A DNA stretch of 64,000 nucleotides from Pristionchus mayeri (taxonomy: Eukaryota > Nematoda > Chromadorea > Rhabditida > Neodiplogasteridae), in contig BTRK01000001.1 of NCBI GenBank assembly GCA_036245805.1, positions 21,769,087 through 21,833,086 on the forward strand, in the 5' to 3' direction. The translations under genes were made by a program, and so were the position numbers. The notes below the pieces were generated by a model. It searched no databases, was not told the origin of the DNA, and saw only the letters and a list, made by a program, of their open reading frames with translations. Of the stretch, positions 46,678 through 58,402 are shown piece by piece (the stretch's first letter is position 1; the number at the start of each line of letters is the position of its first letter).

Positions 46678-49600
46678 TCAATAGTCCATCTCCTCGTCTT
46701 CCTCTTCTTTGACTGCATTCAGATTCTTGATCTGATCCTGGTTGCGGTACATATCCGCTACTTGGGAAGCAGACGTCGCGTCCTCGCCGTTCTTGTCGTC
46801 GCTGAGGAAGATCAAAGATCAGTTTTGTCTATCTCGATCCCTCACCGAATGCGAATGAATCGAGGGAATCGTAGTGAGATTCCCTTGTCCTCGGAGACGA
46901 GTCCACGAGCAGCGAAGTGACGGGGAGAGATGGACAGATCAGCACACTTCACCTGCACATTACACAGTGTTGCAATTTCGGACGAACCATTCGCACGAAT
47001 TTCGCAAAAGATGATCGGTCATCTCATTGCACATGTGCAGTGCACATAATCCAGCTTCCCCCTACTGCTCCTTTCGAGATGCAAAGTAAGTTTAAACAAC
47101 TCCTAATAATGATAGTTGATTGCTCACTTCGAAGAGTACACTCGGTTCGAACCACACATCAGGCTTAAGGGTCTCGTCGTAGGCGTAGTACGAACGGGGC
47201 TGCAAGAATCACATTGATCACTACCACGTTAAATTATTCTATTTTTTAATATGGAAAATCTAAATCAGCGTATAACATTACCAAAAAATATTTTAGACAT
47301 CGCGAGACAATTGAGCACATGAGACGCCAGGACCATCATTTTTTCTTGTTATTTCCAATATTTTGTTTAAAATGTTTGACCACCCTTGATCAGCACAGCA
47401 GTACGTTCCATTATGCTGGTTTCATAGTCGAAAAAGCTGAGGGGTGACTCTCTTCATTTCTCGAACTCTCTCGACCGGTCGACCGGTGAGAGAGTTCGGG
47501 AAATGAAGAGAGTGACCGATCAGCTTTTATCGACTATGAATGGGCCATTAATTTTAACGTGTAGCTTTGACAAACTCGTGCTGTCAAAATCGTATATATA
47601 TATATTGGGGTGTCCGGAAAGTTCGTATTATTTTTTGTTTTTATTTTTTATTCAATGCTTTACAATTCTCAGTGACCAATGTATGCCCCCTTCTTTCTCA
47701 CTACCTCCCTCCAGCGATTGGGCAGGGTCTCGATTCCTCTCTTCCAGAATGCGGGTTTCTTCGAGACCGCCCAGTTCACGAAAGCCCTCATAACTTCATC
47801 TCGATTCTTGAACTTCTTTCCTTTGCAGAAGTCAGAGAGAGAGCGGAAGCAGTGGTAGTTGCATGGGGAGAGATCCGGGGAATACGGTGGATGGGGAATC
47901 CTCTCGATCTTCAGCTCGTCCATTTTCTTCTGGGTCTTCTTCGCTCGATGTGGGCGAGCATTGTCCATCAGAAGAAGAATTTTGCCCTGGTTCAGGAGTC
48001 TGGGAGGGACTCTGATCGCGACATCTTCCAGCTGTTCAGAGAAGAGATCGGCATTGATGCTGGTGCCAGGGGCGAGGATCTCCCAGTAGATGGGACCGAG
48101 CACTGAGAAGAAGAAGCAGAGGAGTTCCTTCTTTCCGTGCTCTTCCTTCTTCGGGACGGGCGTGGGCTTCTCATCTGCATCCACCCATTGCAGTCTCCTC
48201 ACAGGGTTATCGTACGTGATCCACTTCTCTTCTGTAGCGATGATGGAATTGACCCATCGAAGATTGGATCTACGATGGAGTAATTCCCGACAGACTTGAA
48301 CACGATTTTTCAGCTGTTCGAGGGAGAGGTCATGGGGAATCACTTGTGGGAGTTTCGGCTTCTTCCCAGATCGATGGAGGATATCGGACACCGTTGATCT
48401 GGGAGTACCAGTATCCTTCTTCAACTCACGCACACTGGCCATGGGCTTGCGCTTCAGTGTGTGGAGAACGAGAGGCTGATCGAGGGAGGGAGGGCGTCCA
48501 GAGCGGGGTTGATCATCGAGACCAAATTCCCCTTTCTTGAAGCGGGAGAACCACTTATAGCAGAAGGGTATGGAGGGGGCGTCAGCTCCTTCCGACTGGG
48601 CCAGGGCAGAGTGGGCCTCCTTCACGGATCGGCCAAGACGGTAGTAATGAAGTAAAACTGCTCGGAGGTAGAGATGGGAGTCCATCACAAGAATCAATGT
48701 AGCAACTAGGAGACTGATTAAATCCTCTCACTACTCAACGTCAGAATGATGCAATACATTTTTGACAAACAGATTGCGCAATCACTGCATTTGATCGCGA
48801 ACTGACTTTTTTCCGAAGCATTATACGAACTTTCCGGACACCCCAATATATATAAAATATTCTGCCAGCTTGAATGAACATGGTTCAAAGTGAGCAATTT
48901 TTTAAAATATTCGAATAAAGTTGGCAGAAGGCGCTAAAATTAATGGAATGCTCCTGTACTGAATAAGGGTGGTCCAGTACGAAAATAAATCTTCTAATTC
49001 TGGAAATCGAAAAAAAACTATCCTATGAATATATTGTCGTTTTAATACCAACCCTTGAACTTTATTAAGCCGAACACTATCAGCCATGCATAGTTATCAT
49101 ATAACAGTCGCGAGCATAAATCACCGGACACTTTTGGAATGGTTTTCAACTTTTTACACATGAAATAATCAATTCGGAAACGTTAGGCACCAAATTTATC
49201 GAAGTTTTCTTTTGATATTGGGGTATGACTCAACTGCACAGTCATTTCGTTGTGATGACGATCAAAACTTTTTTCAAAAAAGAATATATTTTATATGGAT
49301 TTTTTCCTGCTGCACAAACTTTTTGAGGTTGAAGAATATGTTTGAGAACTACAAGCAAAAAATGTAAGTCGCCGCACCATGGCTGCAGCTGTGCTTCAAA
49401 ACAGGGGGTAGCAAATTCAGATCTCGGTTTCTAGACAATCTAGGGACAACTTATCGCTATCACGTTCCCAGACGACCATGGGAATATGAAAGAAAATTAA
49501 TATTTTGCCCTCAGGGCATGAAACGATACATTTTGATGGCCATTTGGGACATTCTTAATTAGATTTATGAAAAATATCTGGTTTTTGCATAGGCACATTG

Positions 49601-52600
49601 CAAATGTATTGATGAACTGATTCACAATTCTTTAGTGCCAAGATACCTCTCAAGCCCGCGGCGACAGTTTTTCGGAGGTATAGGTTTTAAAGTTTGACCA
49701 GGAGGAAAAAAATCCATGTAAGATTAAAGACTGTTTGAAAAAGTACAGTTTGATTGCATCATCACAATGCAACGTCTGTGAAGTTGCGTCATACCCTAAT
49801 ATCAAAAACAACAATCTCCGACTCCTTAAATTTAATTTCAACATTTTTTCGTTCGAATCGATAAAGCAGCAAGAGAAGAATAATGGCATACAAAGGCAAA
49901 TTTTAGGTTATACAGTACCGGACAAAAGTTTCTCAACAAATTTGTCATTGTCATAACTTCGTTCAAAATTGAGCTTGAGACTTATTGTTGGCAGCATTCG
50001 ATAGGTAAATAGCAGGAGAAAGTAGTCATATGGTATTTGGTCTGAAACAGATTTATGGCGGGTTTCTGAATTTAATTTACTGCATCACAATTTTCATGCA
50101 TTTTTTGAAACTCAGCCGAAAGTCGATGTTATATCGCACGAACTGTGATGAAAGTATTAGGTTGTTGCAAGTCCTGTGGAATTTTAATATTTTGCCTTCC
50201 ATCTTCCTGTTGGATTGATAGATGAACTTCGGGATATTGATTACTAATGAGGCCTTGCATACTCTTACATATGCGCACCCTATCATCAGTGCCCAATCAG
50301 AGAGGCGAGAACAGGATCCAGTTAAAACTACGAAAATTTATCCATCGAAAACGCAACATTTTTCAATATTATGTTTCCTCTGAAGCATGAATGCTCAATT
50401 CATGGTGGTTATATGAAGCTCCCACCTTTACCCTATACATACTTTTTCTTATGCATGCTGGAAGTTAGATCATTTCGAGGAATGAGATGATCTGCAAAAT
50501 GACTGCATGTTGCATTTCTGTGTTCATTTTGCATATTTCTGAAAATTGAGGAATTCAGATTTTCTGAAAGGGGAAACAAGCAGGCGCCAATATTTCTTAT
50601 GAGTATATAGCCTCTTCGTGGGTGCGTACAGCGCACACATGACGGAGCCTGTATGATTGGTCTTCCATTTAGGAAAGCAGGTACAAGTCACATGCAGCCT
50701 GGGTCTGCTCATATTTTTGCTATCATGTCATTTGGTTCAAACCCACTCACATGACATGTCTAACCTATTTTTTGAAAGAACATCAATGGTACTTCTCACC
50801 CAACATTATGAAGTTGTTTCATGAATTTCCCCTTCAAATATCTAGATAAAAAAATTTAAATTTAAATTTTGTGATTTTTTTGCAATTGCGTGAATCATAA
50901 TTGCTTGCGTTGGTTGCATGATCGGTTTGATTGAAATATACGTGAGCAAAGTTCAAGCATATCCCTAAACAACGCCACGTTTGTTGGCCATTGAGATTTG
51001 AGACACGCGAGTTATGATCGTTCAAAGTACTGACACAAAAAACCACAAGACTTTTGCAACAACCTAATATAACCATTGATGTATACAATCCACTATCTGG
51101 CTTGCTCGTTTCACATCGGAAAGAGCTAATATATCGATATTCCGAGACCTCCGAGATGTGTTTGAACGGCTATATCTTCGCTCCCAGTTGAGCGATAGGG
51201 CCCCTATTTCGCAGCTACTATACACTAGTAATGTAGAAACATTTTACCAAGTTTGATAGTGATCAGACAAAAAATTACAAAAATCGAAAAATTTTGGACA
51301 TACATTTTCACACACACGAAACAACCTTTAACGCTATCGAGAAAATCCGATTTATTCCAGCTTCTCGCAGAATCTATTAATGAACAGGTGTGCGAAATTG
51401 CAAAGTGAGACGATTTGTCCAGCACATTTTACAGCCCAATAACCACAGAGAGTCAGGGAGTCATGAGCCTTAAAACACGGAACAAGGCAAAATTGAATCT
51501 TATTCAAATCACATAAAACGAACCTATCAGCTTTGCAAGTTCTAGATATGCACATTTCTCATTGAATTGGAGCCAATTTTAAAGAAACTCTCCCGATATA
51601 CTAGGTCGACTTTCGCTACGGAACATTTCTGACGACTTTGGCCGTTCTGACTCTCTGTGGTTATTGGGCTGTAAAATGTGCTCGAGAAATCTTCTCACTT
51701 TGCCATTTCGCGCACTTATTCATTGATAGATTCTGCATAAAGATGGAAGAAATCGGATTTTCTCGATAGCGTTAAAGGTTGTTTCCACGTGTATGAAAAT
51801 GCATGTCCAAAATTTTTCGATTTTTGCAATTTCTTGTCTGATCACTATCAAACATGGTAAAATGTTTCTACATTACTAGTGTATAGCAGCTGCGAAATAG
51901 GGGCCCTATCGCTCAACCGGGAGCGAAGATATAGCCGTTCAAACACATCTCGGAGGCCTCGGAATATCGATATATTAGCTCTTTCCGATGTGCAACGAGC
52001 AAGCCAGAAGATAGTGGATTGTAAACATCAATGGTTATACTTTCATCACAGTTCGTGCGATATAACATCGACTTTCTGCTGAGTTTCAAAAAATACATGA
52101 AAATTGTGATGCAGTAAATTAAATTCAGAAACCCGCCATAAATCTGTTTCAGACCAAATACCATATGACTACTTTCTCCTGCTATTTACCTATCGAATGC
52201 TGCCAACAATAAGTCTCAAGCTCAATTTTGAACGAAGTTATGACAATGACAAATTTGTTGAGAAACTTTTGTCCGGTACTGTATACCACAGATAATCGCC
52301 TTCCAAAAATTGTGCGTCATGTATTTCTCGAATTTTATGCATGTTTCTCGTTAAATCAGAGTATATTTTTGATTTCCCTGTTTATTCAGATGTTCGTATC
52401 ATCCCTTCGCAATATACATATACACAATATACCCGGTTCTTGGTCGGAAGGTCTCTACGTAGGCCATAAAAGAGAGCATTCGACAAAATTTCAAATTTGA
52501 AAAAATGAGTAGCTGAGACTCTACCGCTGAGATATAACACGGGTATCATGAGTCAGTGGAGGTGGCCGGGAACATCACAAGATGGCCTTCCAAACGAGTA

Positions 52601-55600
52601 TTTTCCATCTGTGTGTTATCCCAATAATACTTGTGAAATATTTGACGAAGAAAGAACAACAATAAAAAATATCACTTTTTTTCAGTATGCCATGTTTGAA
52701 TGAAAAATGCCAATTTCAACCCCCTCCAATTTGCCTTTTTATATTTTTATTTCAAGCACACATAAATGTTCTTTCATAATCTGCATTACAAATCTGTAGC
52801 ACGACACCGCTTGATAGTGCGAATATTTATATTTTGATGTGAAAAAGTCGTTTTTCAGTCGGATGATTTTTCATCATTGTCCAATCGTCGTACACTCAAC
52901 ACAAAAGTTTCTAGAAATAAAAACCTCTGTAGTTCATCTGGGAGCTGATATACAGTATTGCCAGGTGCAAAATCGGAAATTCCCTAAAAACTGGCCCTGG
53001 GACCAATGACCTATATTTTTCGAAATCTTGCCTCTGGTGCATTCATTCACTATTGAACGAACCAAATAGGGAACAACTTTTTTGAAAATGTTCCCGAGGT
53101 GCCTGTTTTTCATCCACTGGCTCGTAATACACGTGATAAATGCTCCATTTTTTTCATTTCATCTACTTATGCTAATATCCAGTATAAATTAAAATACAAG
53201 AAACATATTAAAATTATATAACTAGAATAAGTATGTTTTGAAAAAAATATTTCTGGCTGGGATAATAAGTTTACGCTGGCTGACTAAAAGCTATACCGTA
53301 GATCGGTGGTGAATTCGCTATTTTTAAATTAACGCTTATATTTTTGTTATTAAGTTTTTCCATAAATTTGTTTGCTTCCAGATGATTCATTAATATCGAT
53401 TTCATAGGAAAAGTTAAGCAGAAGTCGCGCGGGAAAGTCACCGTACACTTTTTGAATTTGCGGTATCTTTTTGCCCAGGAAATGTATCATTCTGGCACTC
53501 AGAAATGATGTACCAAATCCATCGGAGATTATGACCATGGTATTATGGTATGACGTAATCGCATAGTTGTTGCGTAGTGATGACGCAATCAATCAGCGCT
53601 TTTTTCAAAATGGCATTATTCTTACATAGATTTTTTCCTGCTCGCCATACTTTCTGAAGTTGGAGATATAACCGAGACCTACCCAGAATAATTTTTTGTG
53701 AAATTTTTGAATTTGCTGCGCGGTCGCACATTTGCTGCAGAATTGCTGCAAAAAACGGGTCTGAAATTCTTTTTTCAAAATGCCATTATTCTTACATGGA
53801 TTTTCCTGTTGTGGATTGTACATGGATTACATGGATTTTTGTACATGGATTACATGGATTTTTTTCCTGTTGGACAAACTTTCTAAGATTGGAGATATGA
53901 CCGAGGCCTACCTAGAATAAATTTTTGAAGGTGCTGCTCGATCGCACATTTGCTGCAGAATTGCTGCAAAAAACGGGTCTGAAATTCAGAACTTTAGAAT
54001 AGCTAGAGACCCGTTCAAAGCGTCAACATGATCGCCATCATGACGATCCTGCGAATATGAACACGATATCTCAAAATTTGCCCTCAGGGCATGAAAAGAT
54101 CACTTTTTTTGCGTGACCATTTTTTGGACACCCATAACTTTATGGAAACGTTTAATAAAAATCTGGTTTTATCTGGTAATGTTCAAAATGTATTGAAGAA
54201 CTGATTTCCAACTTTTTAGAGCGATTGGATATCTTTCCTTCCCGCAGAGAACGTTTTTCGGAGAGATAGTAGGGTCGAGAAACACCCTGTTTACGCACTC
54301 TCGTCGTCTGTACTCTCTCGCACATATGGGTAAACAAGGTGTTTCTCGACCCAAGTATACCTCCGAAAACCGGTCGCCGCGGGCCAGAAAGATATCCAAT
54401 TGCTCTAAAATGTTCGACATCAGTTCTTCAATACATAAAAAACAGATTTTTACTAAACATTTCCATAAAGTTATGTGTCCAAAAAAATGGTCATGCAAAA
54501 AGTGATCATTTCATGCCCTGAGGGCAAATTTTGAGATATCGTGTTAATATTCTCAGGATCATCTGGATTCATGATGGCGATCATTTTGACGCTTTGAACG
54601 GGTCTCTAGCTATTCTAGAAGCCGAGTTCTGAATTTCAGACCCTGTTTTTGCAACTAGGCTGCAGCAAACGTACGACCGAGCAGCACCTTCAAATATTTA
54701 TTCTGGGTAGGCCTCGGTCATATCTCCAATTTTAGAAAGTTTGACGAACTGGAAAAATCTATGTAAGAATAATGCCGTATTGAAAAAGTGCTGATTGATT
54801 GCGTCATCACTACGCAATAACTATGCGATAACGTCATACCATAATACCATGATAATAATCTCCGATGAATTTGGTACATAACACCCCAGTACCAGAATGA
54901 TGACTTTCTGGGCAAAAAGATACAACAAATTCAAAAAGTATACGGTGACTTTCCGGCACGATTGTACATATTTTTTTCTTAGAGAAACAGTGCGGTTCCT
55001 AGATATAGATATAGATTTATTTTAATTTTTTTGGGGTAACATTTTTCGCTTACTTTGAATTTCGAACGTGTACACACTAAACTGTGGACAAATTCGAAAT
55101 TCACATTTGTACATACTAAATTATTCCTCAACTTCATGGAATGAATACATTGATCGCGAAATACGGTCATAAATGAATTGCGCGAGTTTCCAATGAATCT
55201 TTGCCAACTATTTGGTCACGACATGAAAAAGCATGGTTCAAAGTGATTAAAAATATTATACAGAATTTTGGAAATAGCAAACAAAAATATCCTCGCCGTG
55301 GTTGAATTTCTGGCGATTCGCACAAATATGTTGTTAATATAATTAATCCAACGGTATTCCTATGGAGATGACCACTCGCAATCCCCCACCTTCTCCTCCT
55401 TGTGCTTCTCCAACAGTGCGAACTGCTGCTTCAGATCCTCGTCCTTGAATCCCGTACCGATCTGCATAAAGTATTTTCATTATTTTCTCTTTACTTCGTA
55501 GACAACGTTTTAATCACAACACGATGCATCCCTCTGCGCACCTTGCATATGCACTGGTACTCTTCACTCTCCTGGTCGTAGCATCCCAAGAGGTATCCTC

Positions 55601-56553
55601 CGTACACTCCCGTCCGCTTCCCCGCACCGAAGTATGCACCTGCACAAAATTCCTTTAATATTCGAGAGGAAACGATTGAAGTCTTCCGATTTTTGGCAAA
55701 ACGGTACATTCTACTATAAGTTAGTAGTATATATAGGGGGAAGGGGAAGAGTTCGACTCGCCCATGACTACGAGATCGAGTGTGTCTCCCACTCCCTCCA
55801 AGTAGTCCTTCTTTAGCTTGAGCCAGTTGTGAGAACGCTTAGCGATCTCGTACGATGCATTCTCGTCCAGAGTCTTCACCATTAGACCCTCGCAGTTGCC
55901 CTCAAGGGGAAGGAGTCAGGACAAATTATATACATGGGCAAGCAGCTCAAACAAGAGAAGTATTAAACAAGAGAAAAGCTAATTTCAGAGGGGATGGGTA
56001 ACTGAAGAGGGGGTGGAGAGGGGGTACCTTGATGGCGTCCTCGAGGAAAGAGGCGATCTCCTCAGTGTCCGTGGAGTCGAGATCAGCGGCGAAGTGGAAT
56101 ACTCCCTCTACCATCTTGAACTTCTCCCTGACAAAATCATTTTATTTCGTGTGTTCATTACAACCAAAATTATTTTTTCACAATCCGAATATGATCTCGG
56201 AAAAAGTAATACTTAGAAAAAGAAAAACAAATAATCATAAATGAGTAGAATGAGCTGACCTGAGTATGGCCCTCCTCTCCCTGAATGACTTCGTCACGAG
56301 TGGTTCCCCATTGTAGAAGAGGATATCGAAGAGGAAGACGCACACTTTCACCTTGATCTCCCCCTCGTCTGCGTTCTGCAATTCAACCTTGTTACAACAT
56401 TCCTGTTCAATTAATAAAATCAAGAAAATATAAAAAGGTAATGAAAAGGCGAATCATAATTGTGAAAATACAAATATTTAGTACCTTTCTCTTTCTGGTA
56501 GTGAGAACTTGGAAGGGGAGGATGCTCTTGTTGGCAACGTCCCATGCGACCAC
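46678..56553 (-). CDS. LIG1: DNA ligase I, C-terminal part (5' end outside or not found)
   Basis: ATP-dependent DNA ligase joining Okazaki fragments and repair nicks. Nine exons in phase: 56485-56553, 56260-56375, 56028-56127, 55762-55900, 55542-55639, 55390-55461, 47128-47199, 46846-46952 and 46678-46801, giving the last 298 residues. Motifs in order: [25 protein letters not shown] (motif IIIa), [20 protein letters not shown] (motif IV), WLKLKKDY (motif V), [16 protein letters not shown] (OB fold) and [11 protein letters not shown] (motif VI). The adenylation Lys exon (KYDG) is not in the window. Intron 47200-55389 is 8.2 kb and full of transposons. The donor after 55762 is GC (GGGCGAGT) and the acceptor at 55901 is CTTGAG. 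Confidence 0.93.
47421..47540. repeat. 120-bp near-perfect hairpin
   Basis: TTCATAGTCGAAAAAGCTGA at the left pairs with TCAGCTTTTATCGACTATGAA-like sequence at the right; the centre is CGACCGGTCGACCGGT around 47480. Arms are almost perfect over about 55 bp. Lies 64 bp from the mariner element inside the ligase intron. Confidence 0.85.
47605..48846 (-). mobile_element. Mariner transposon, full length (1,242 bp)
   Basis: Terminal inverted repeats start TTGGGGTGTCCGGAAAGTTC at both ends and match for about 24 bp; TA flanks both sides (47603-47604 and 48847-48848). It carries one uninterrupted transposase frame on the minus strand. Located in the 8.2-kb ligase intron, same orientation as the host gene. 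Confidence 0.95.
47669..48685 (-). CDS. Mariner transposase with altered catalytic residues
   Basis: 338 aa from ATG at 48685 (frame open further to 48697), full length for mariner. N-terminal helix-turn-helix region, [12 protein letters not shown], a VIPHDL variant of the WVPHEL motif, [10 protein letters not shown] and [12 protein letters not shown]. In mariner the DDD catalytic set is Asp in TGDEKW, Asp in HDNARPH and Asp 34 residues later. Here the first site reads ATEEKW (Glu), the second is Asp, and the third is Asn in SPCNYH, at the correct DD34 spacing. The frame is intact, yet two of three metal ligands are changed, so cut-and-paste activity is unlikely. Confidence 0.93.
   Translation of the reverse strand: MDSHLYLRAVLLHYYRLGRSVKEAHSALAQSEGADAPSIPFCYKWFSRFKKGEFGLDDQPRSGRPPSLDQPLVLHTLKRKPMASVRELKKDTGTPRSTVSDILHRSGKKPKLPQVIPHDLSLEQLKNRVQVCRELLHRRSNLRWVNSIIATEEKWITYDNPVRRLQWVDADEKPTPVPKKEEHGKKELLCFFFSVLGPIYWEILAPGTSINADLFSEQLEDVAIRVPPRLLNQGKILLLMDNARPHRAKKTQKKMDELKIERIPHPPYSPDLSPCNYHCFRSLSDFCKGKKFKNRDEVMRAFVNWAVSKKPAFWKRGIETLPNRWREVVRKKGAYIGH
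49190..49830. mobile_element. Decayed foldback element related to the 53.4-55.0 kb element
   Basis: Arms about 49190-49350 and 49675-49830 are inverted copies (shared words around ATATTGGGGTATGACTCAAC and its complement). The interior words CCCTCAGGGCATGAAA and CCCGCGGCGACAGTTTTTCG also occur in the palindrome at 53.4-55.0 kb, so the two belong to one family. Confidence 0.65.
49913..52281. mobile_element. Long-arm Tc1-like foldback element, TA-flanked
   Basis: Outer ends are CAGTACCGGACAAAAGTTTC on the left and its complement on the right, with TA outside both (49911-49912 and 52282-52283). The arms are inverted copies: left 49913-50156 plus 51068-51470, right about 51620-52281. The left arm is split by another element (50157-51067); the right arm is uninterrupted. 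No transposase frame. CAGT ends plus TA target suggest a Tc1/mariner-mobilised element. Confidence 0.9.
50157..51067. mobile_element. Mariner-like non-autonomous element nested in the foldback arm
   Basis: 911 bp with ends TTAGGTTGTTGCAAGTC and the complement of TTAGGTTGTTGCAAAAGTC, flanked by TA on each side. The opposite arm of the host palindrome preserves the empty site (AAAGTATAACCATTG read on the minus strand near 52031-52045), proving insertion with TA duplication. No transposase ORF. Confidence 0.92.
53420..54965. mobile_element. Large foldback element with internal duplications
   Basis: Inverted arms of about 600-750 bp around 54310. Shared words include GAAAGTCACCGTA (outer), GCGGTCGCACATTTGCTGCA-type sequence, CCCTCAGGGCATGAAA and AGCTAGAGACCCGTTC. 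The left arm contains a duplicated block (about 53600-53770 and 53772-53990) and a small GGATTACATGGATTTTT tandem at 53817-53866. The centre (54277-54354) is a separate short hairpin with ends GGGTCGAGAAACACC. Confidence 0.85.
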
Positions 56554-57179
56554 CTAAAGAGAGCATTATGCTAATTTCATATCTCGAAAATAAACTGGGA
56601 ATTATTTAATTAAATATGGAACATCTTGAAAAATATACCATTTGTCCCACAACCGTTTCCCCTTAGGAAATTTCCGGTATAAAACTAGCATTTCCTAAAT
56701 TATCTGGGTGGCACATCACCAAAAGTCATCAGAAAATAATTTCTCGTAAGCTTCTCTTTCCCACCAAAAGTGTGGAACTGTAAAAACGAATTGCATGTAA
56801 CATTACCATTTGGAGATATTATGGGCATGTTGAGATGGACAAATTTTGTTATATCGCTCTAAATATCGCAAAGCGTGATTTTGTGATATCTCATGTTCAT
56901 ACAATAATTTCTTTGAAATTTAACCGCTTTATGGTCACTAGGAAATTGCAAGGAAGAACAATTTATCTTCTTGGGTCCCGTTTGAGTATTTTTAAATAAC
57001 TTCAATAATATTGTGTGTGATAAACCGATTAAGGAGCAAAAAATGTATTGTTCTGATTTTAGCGACCACCAAACCGGGAAATCCTAGTGGTTTATTTTTG
57101 ATTTTCTTTCGGATAACTCCCATTTTCAAAGTTTGTATGAATCTTTCCTATCCGTATTCACTATATTGTCATTGACATA
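56554..57179. other. Ligase intron or 5' flank, no exon seen
   Basis: AT-rich. The next upstream ligase exon (which should encode motif III just before VVAWDVAN) was looked for on the minus strand and not found here. Confidence 0.4.
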
Positions 57180-57740
57180 GTGCTTGCCCTAAAAATTTTC
57201 GCCAACGCTGTCGAGTTGCCTGTTAGTAATTTCTACACATATAGATCTATTAGCAGACGTCATTGCGCCTTTGTTCTTCACATTCCCGCTTTCCGAAAGG
57301 AAAATTTGAAGGCATCATTTGCACATAGAACAGCCAGGCTCCTAAATAAGCTACACCTAATTTGTAATCCTCTGTTGTCTATAGAGACTGCTAAGATTCA
57401 TTTGCTAAATTACCATAATCTTCTATGTACTCTTGGAATAGAAATCAGAAATCTTTAGCAACTTATCACCCTCACCTTTTCCTCTCTCTTTCCTTTCCTT
57501 CCCCCAACCATTCGCATGTCCCCTCGACCTTCGATCTTCTGTTACACAAGCTTCCAATAAGATATACATTGGACAAGCGGTCACTGCTCCCGCTCACGAG
57601 GCACCCTCCCCTCTCCTCTCTTGAACGACAGAATTCGGAAGATCGACCCCCCTTCTCCCCTCCTCCCCCCATTTCACGCACATTTTGCACTTGCCGAAGC
57701 ACCCTAGTGGTGTACGATAAATAAAATAAAATAAATATTA
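57180..57740 (+). mobile_element. CR1/Jockey-like LINE 3'-end fragment
   Basis: The frame 57180-57458 ends with HCAFVLHIPAFRKENLKASF then AHRTARLLNKL, the pattern found at the very end of CR1/Jockey-type ORF2 proteins, followed by a UTR and an AATAAAATAAAATAAATA tail at 57718-57738. RT catalytic motifs are absent, so it is a truncated dead copy. Confidence 0.6.
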
Positions 57741-58402
57741 CAATTTGAATTATTCTTTGAGAAAATTCACTATGCTCGATCAGAGTTCGTGTTTTTACGG
57801 AATTTTCTCCTTCATGGGTATATTCAGCTTATCTATGTTCCAGATTCCGGATCACATCTTTTTTGGGGTGGATCTTCAGTGCCAAACGAATGGATCACCG
57901 AAATTTAATGTATACATGAATTTTTCAATATTCGTTTATAGTGCTGATAGTAACTGTATATTCTGTTTCTGCCTCTATAGCTCCTAGATATTTATTGCGT
58001 TCATTTCAATTTTTATCTCGCTCGTCATTGTATATTAAAGTTTATCGACAATTCGTAGCGCTGCTCATTCAAATCTGAGATTGTGGGCAAGCTGAAAGTT
58101 TTTTCACGTATTGTATCTCGTTTCTACAAAATTTGTGAAGACTGTTGATGTATTTCAAATTACAGGGTGCGGATTAAATATTGTCCCACTTTAGATTCTT
58201 AATCATTTCCACTCTCTGCAGGAGCCATGTCCCCAAATTTTGTACAAATTTAGCTAAGGTACGTAAGTAGTTAGTATGAGCATATGAGCGAGATACGTCA
58301 AATATTTCAAGAATAAGAACTTCTAGAATTTTTTTTTTGAAAAAATAAGCCTTTTCTAGGCATAAGAACCAGTTAAATTATTTTTGTCGCCTTACAAGGA
58401 GA

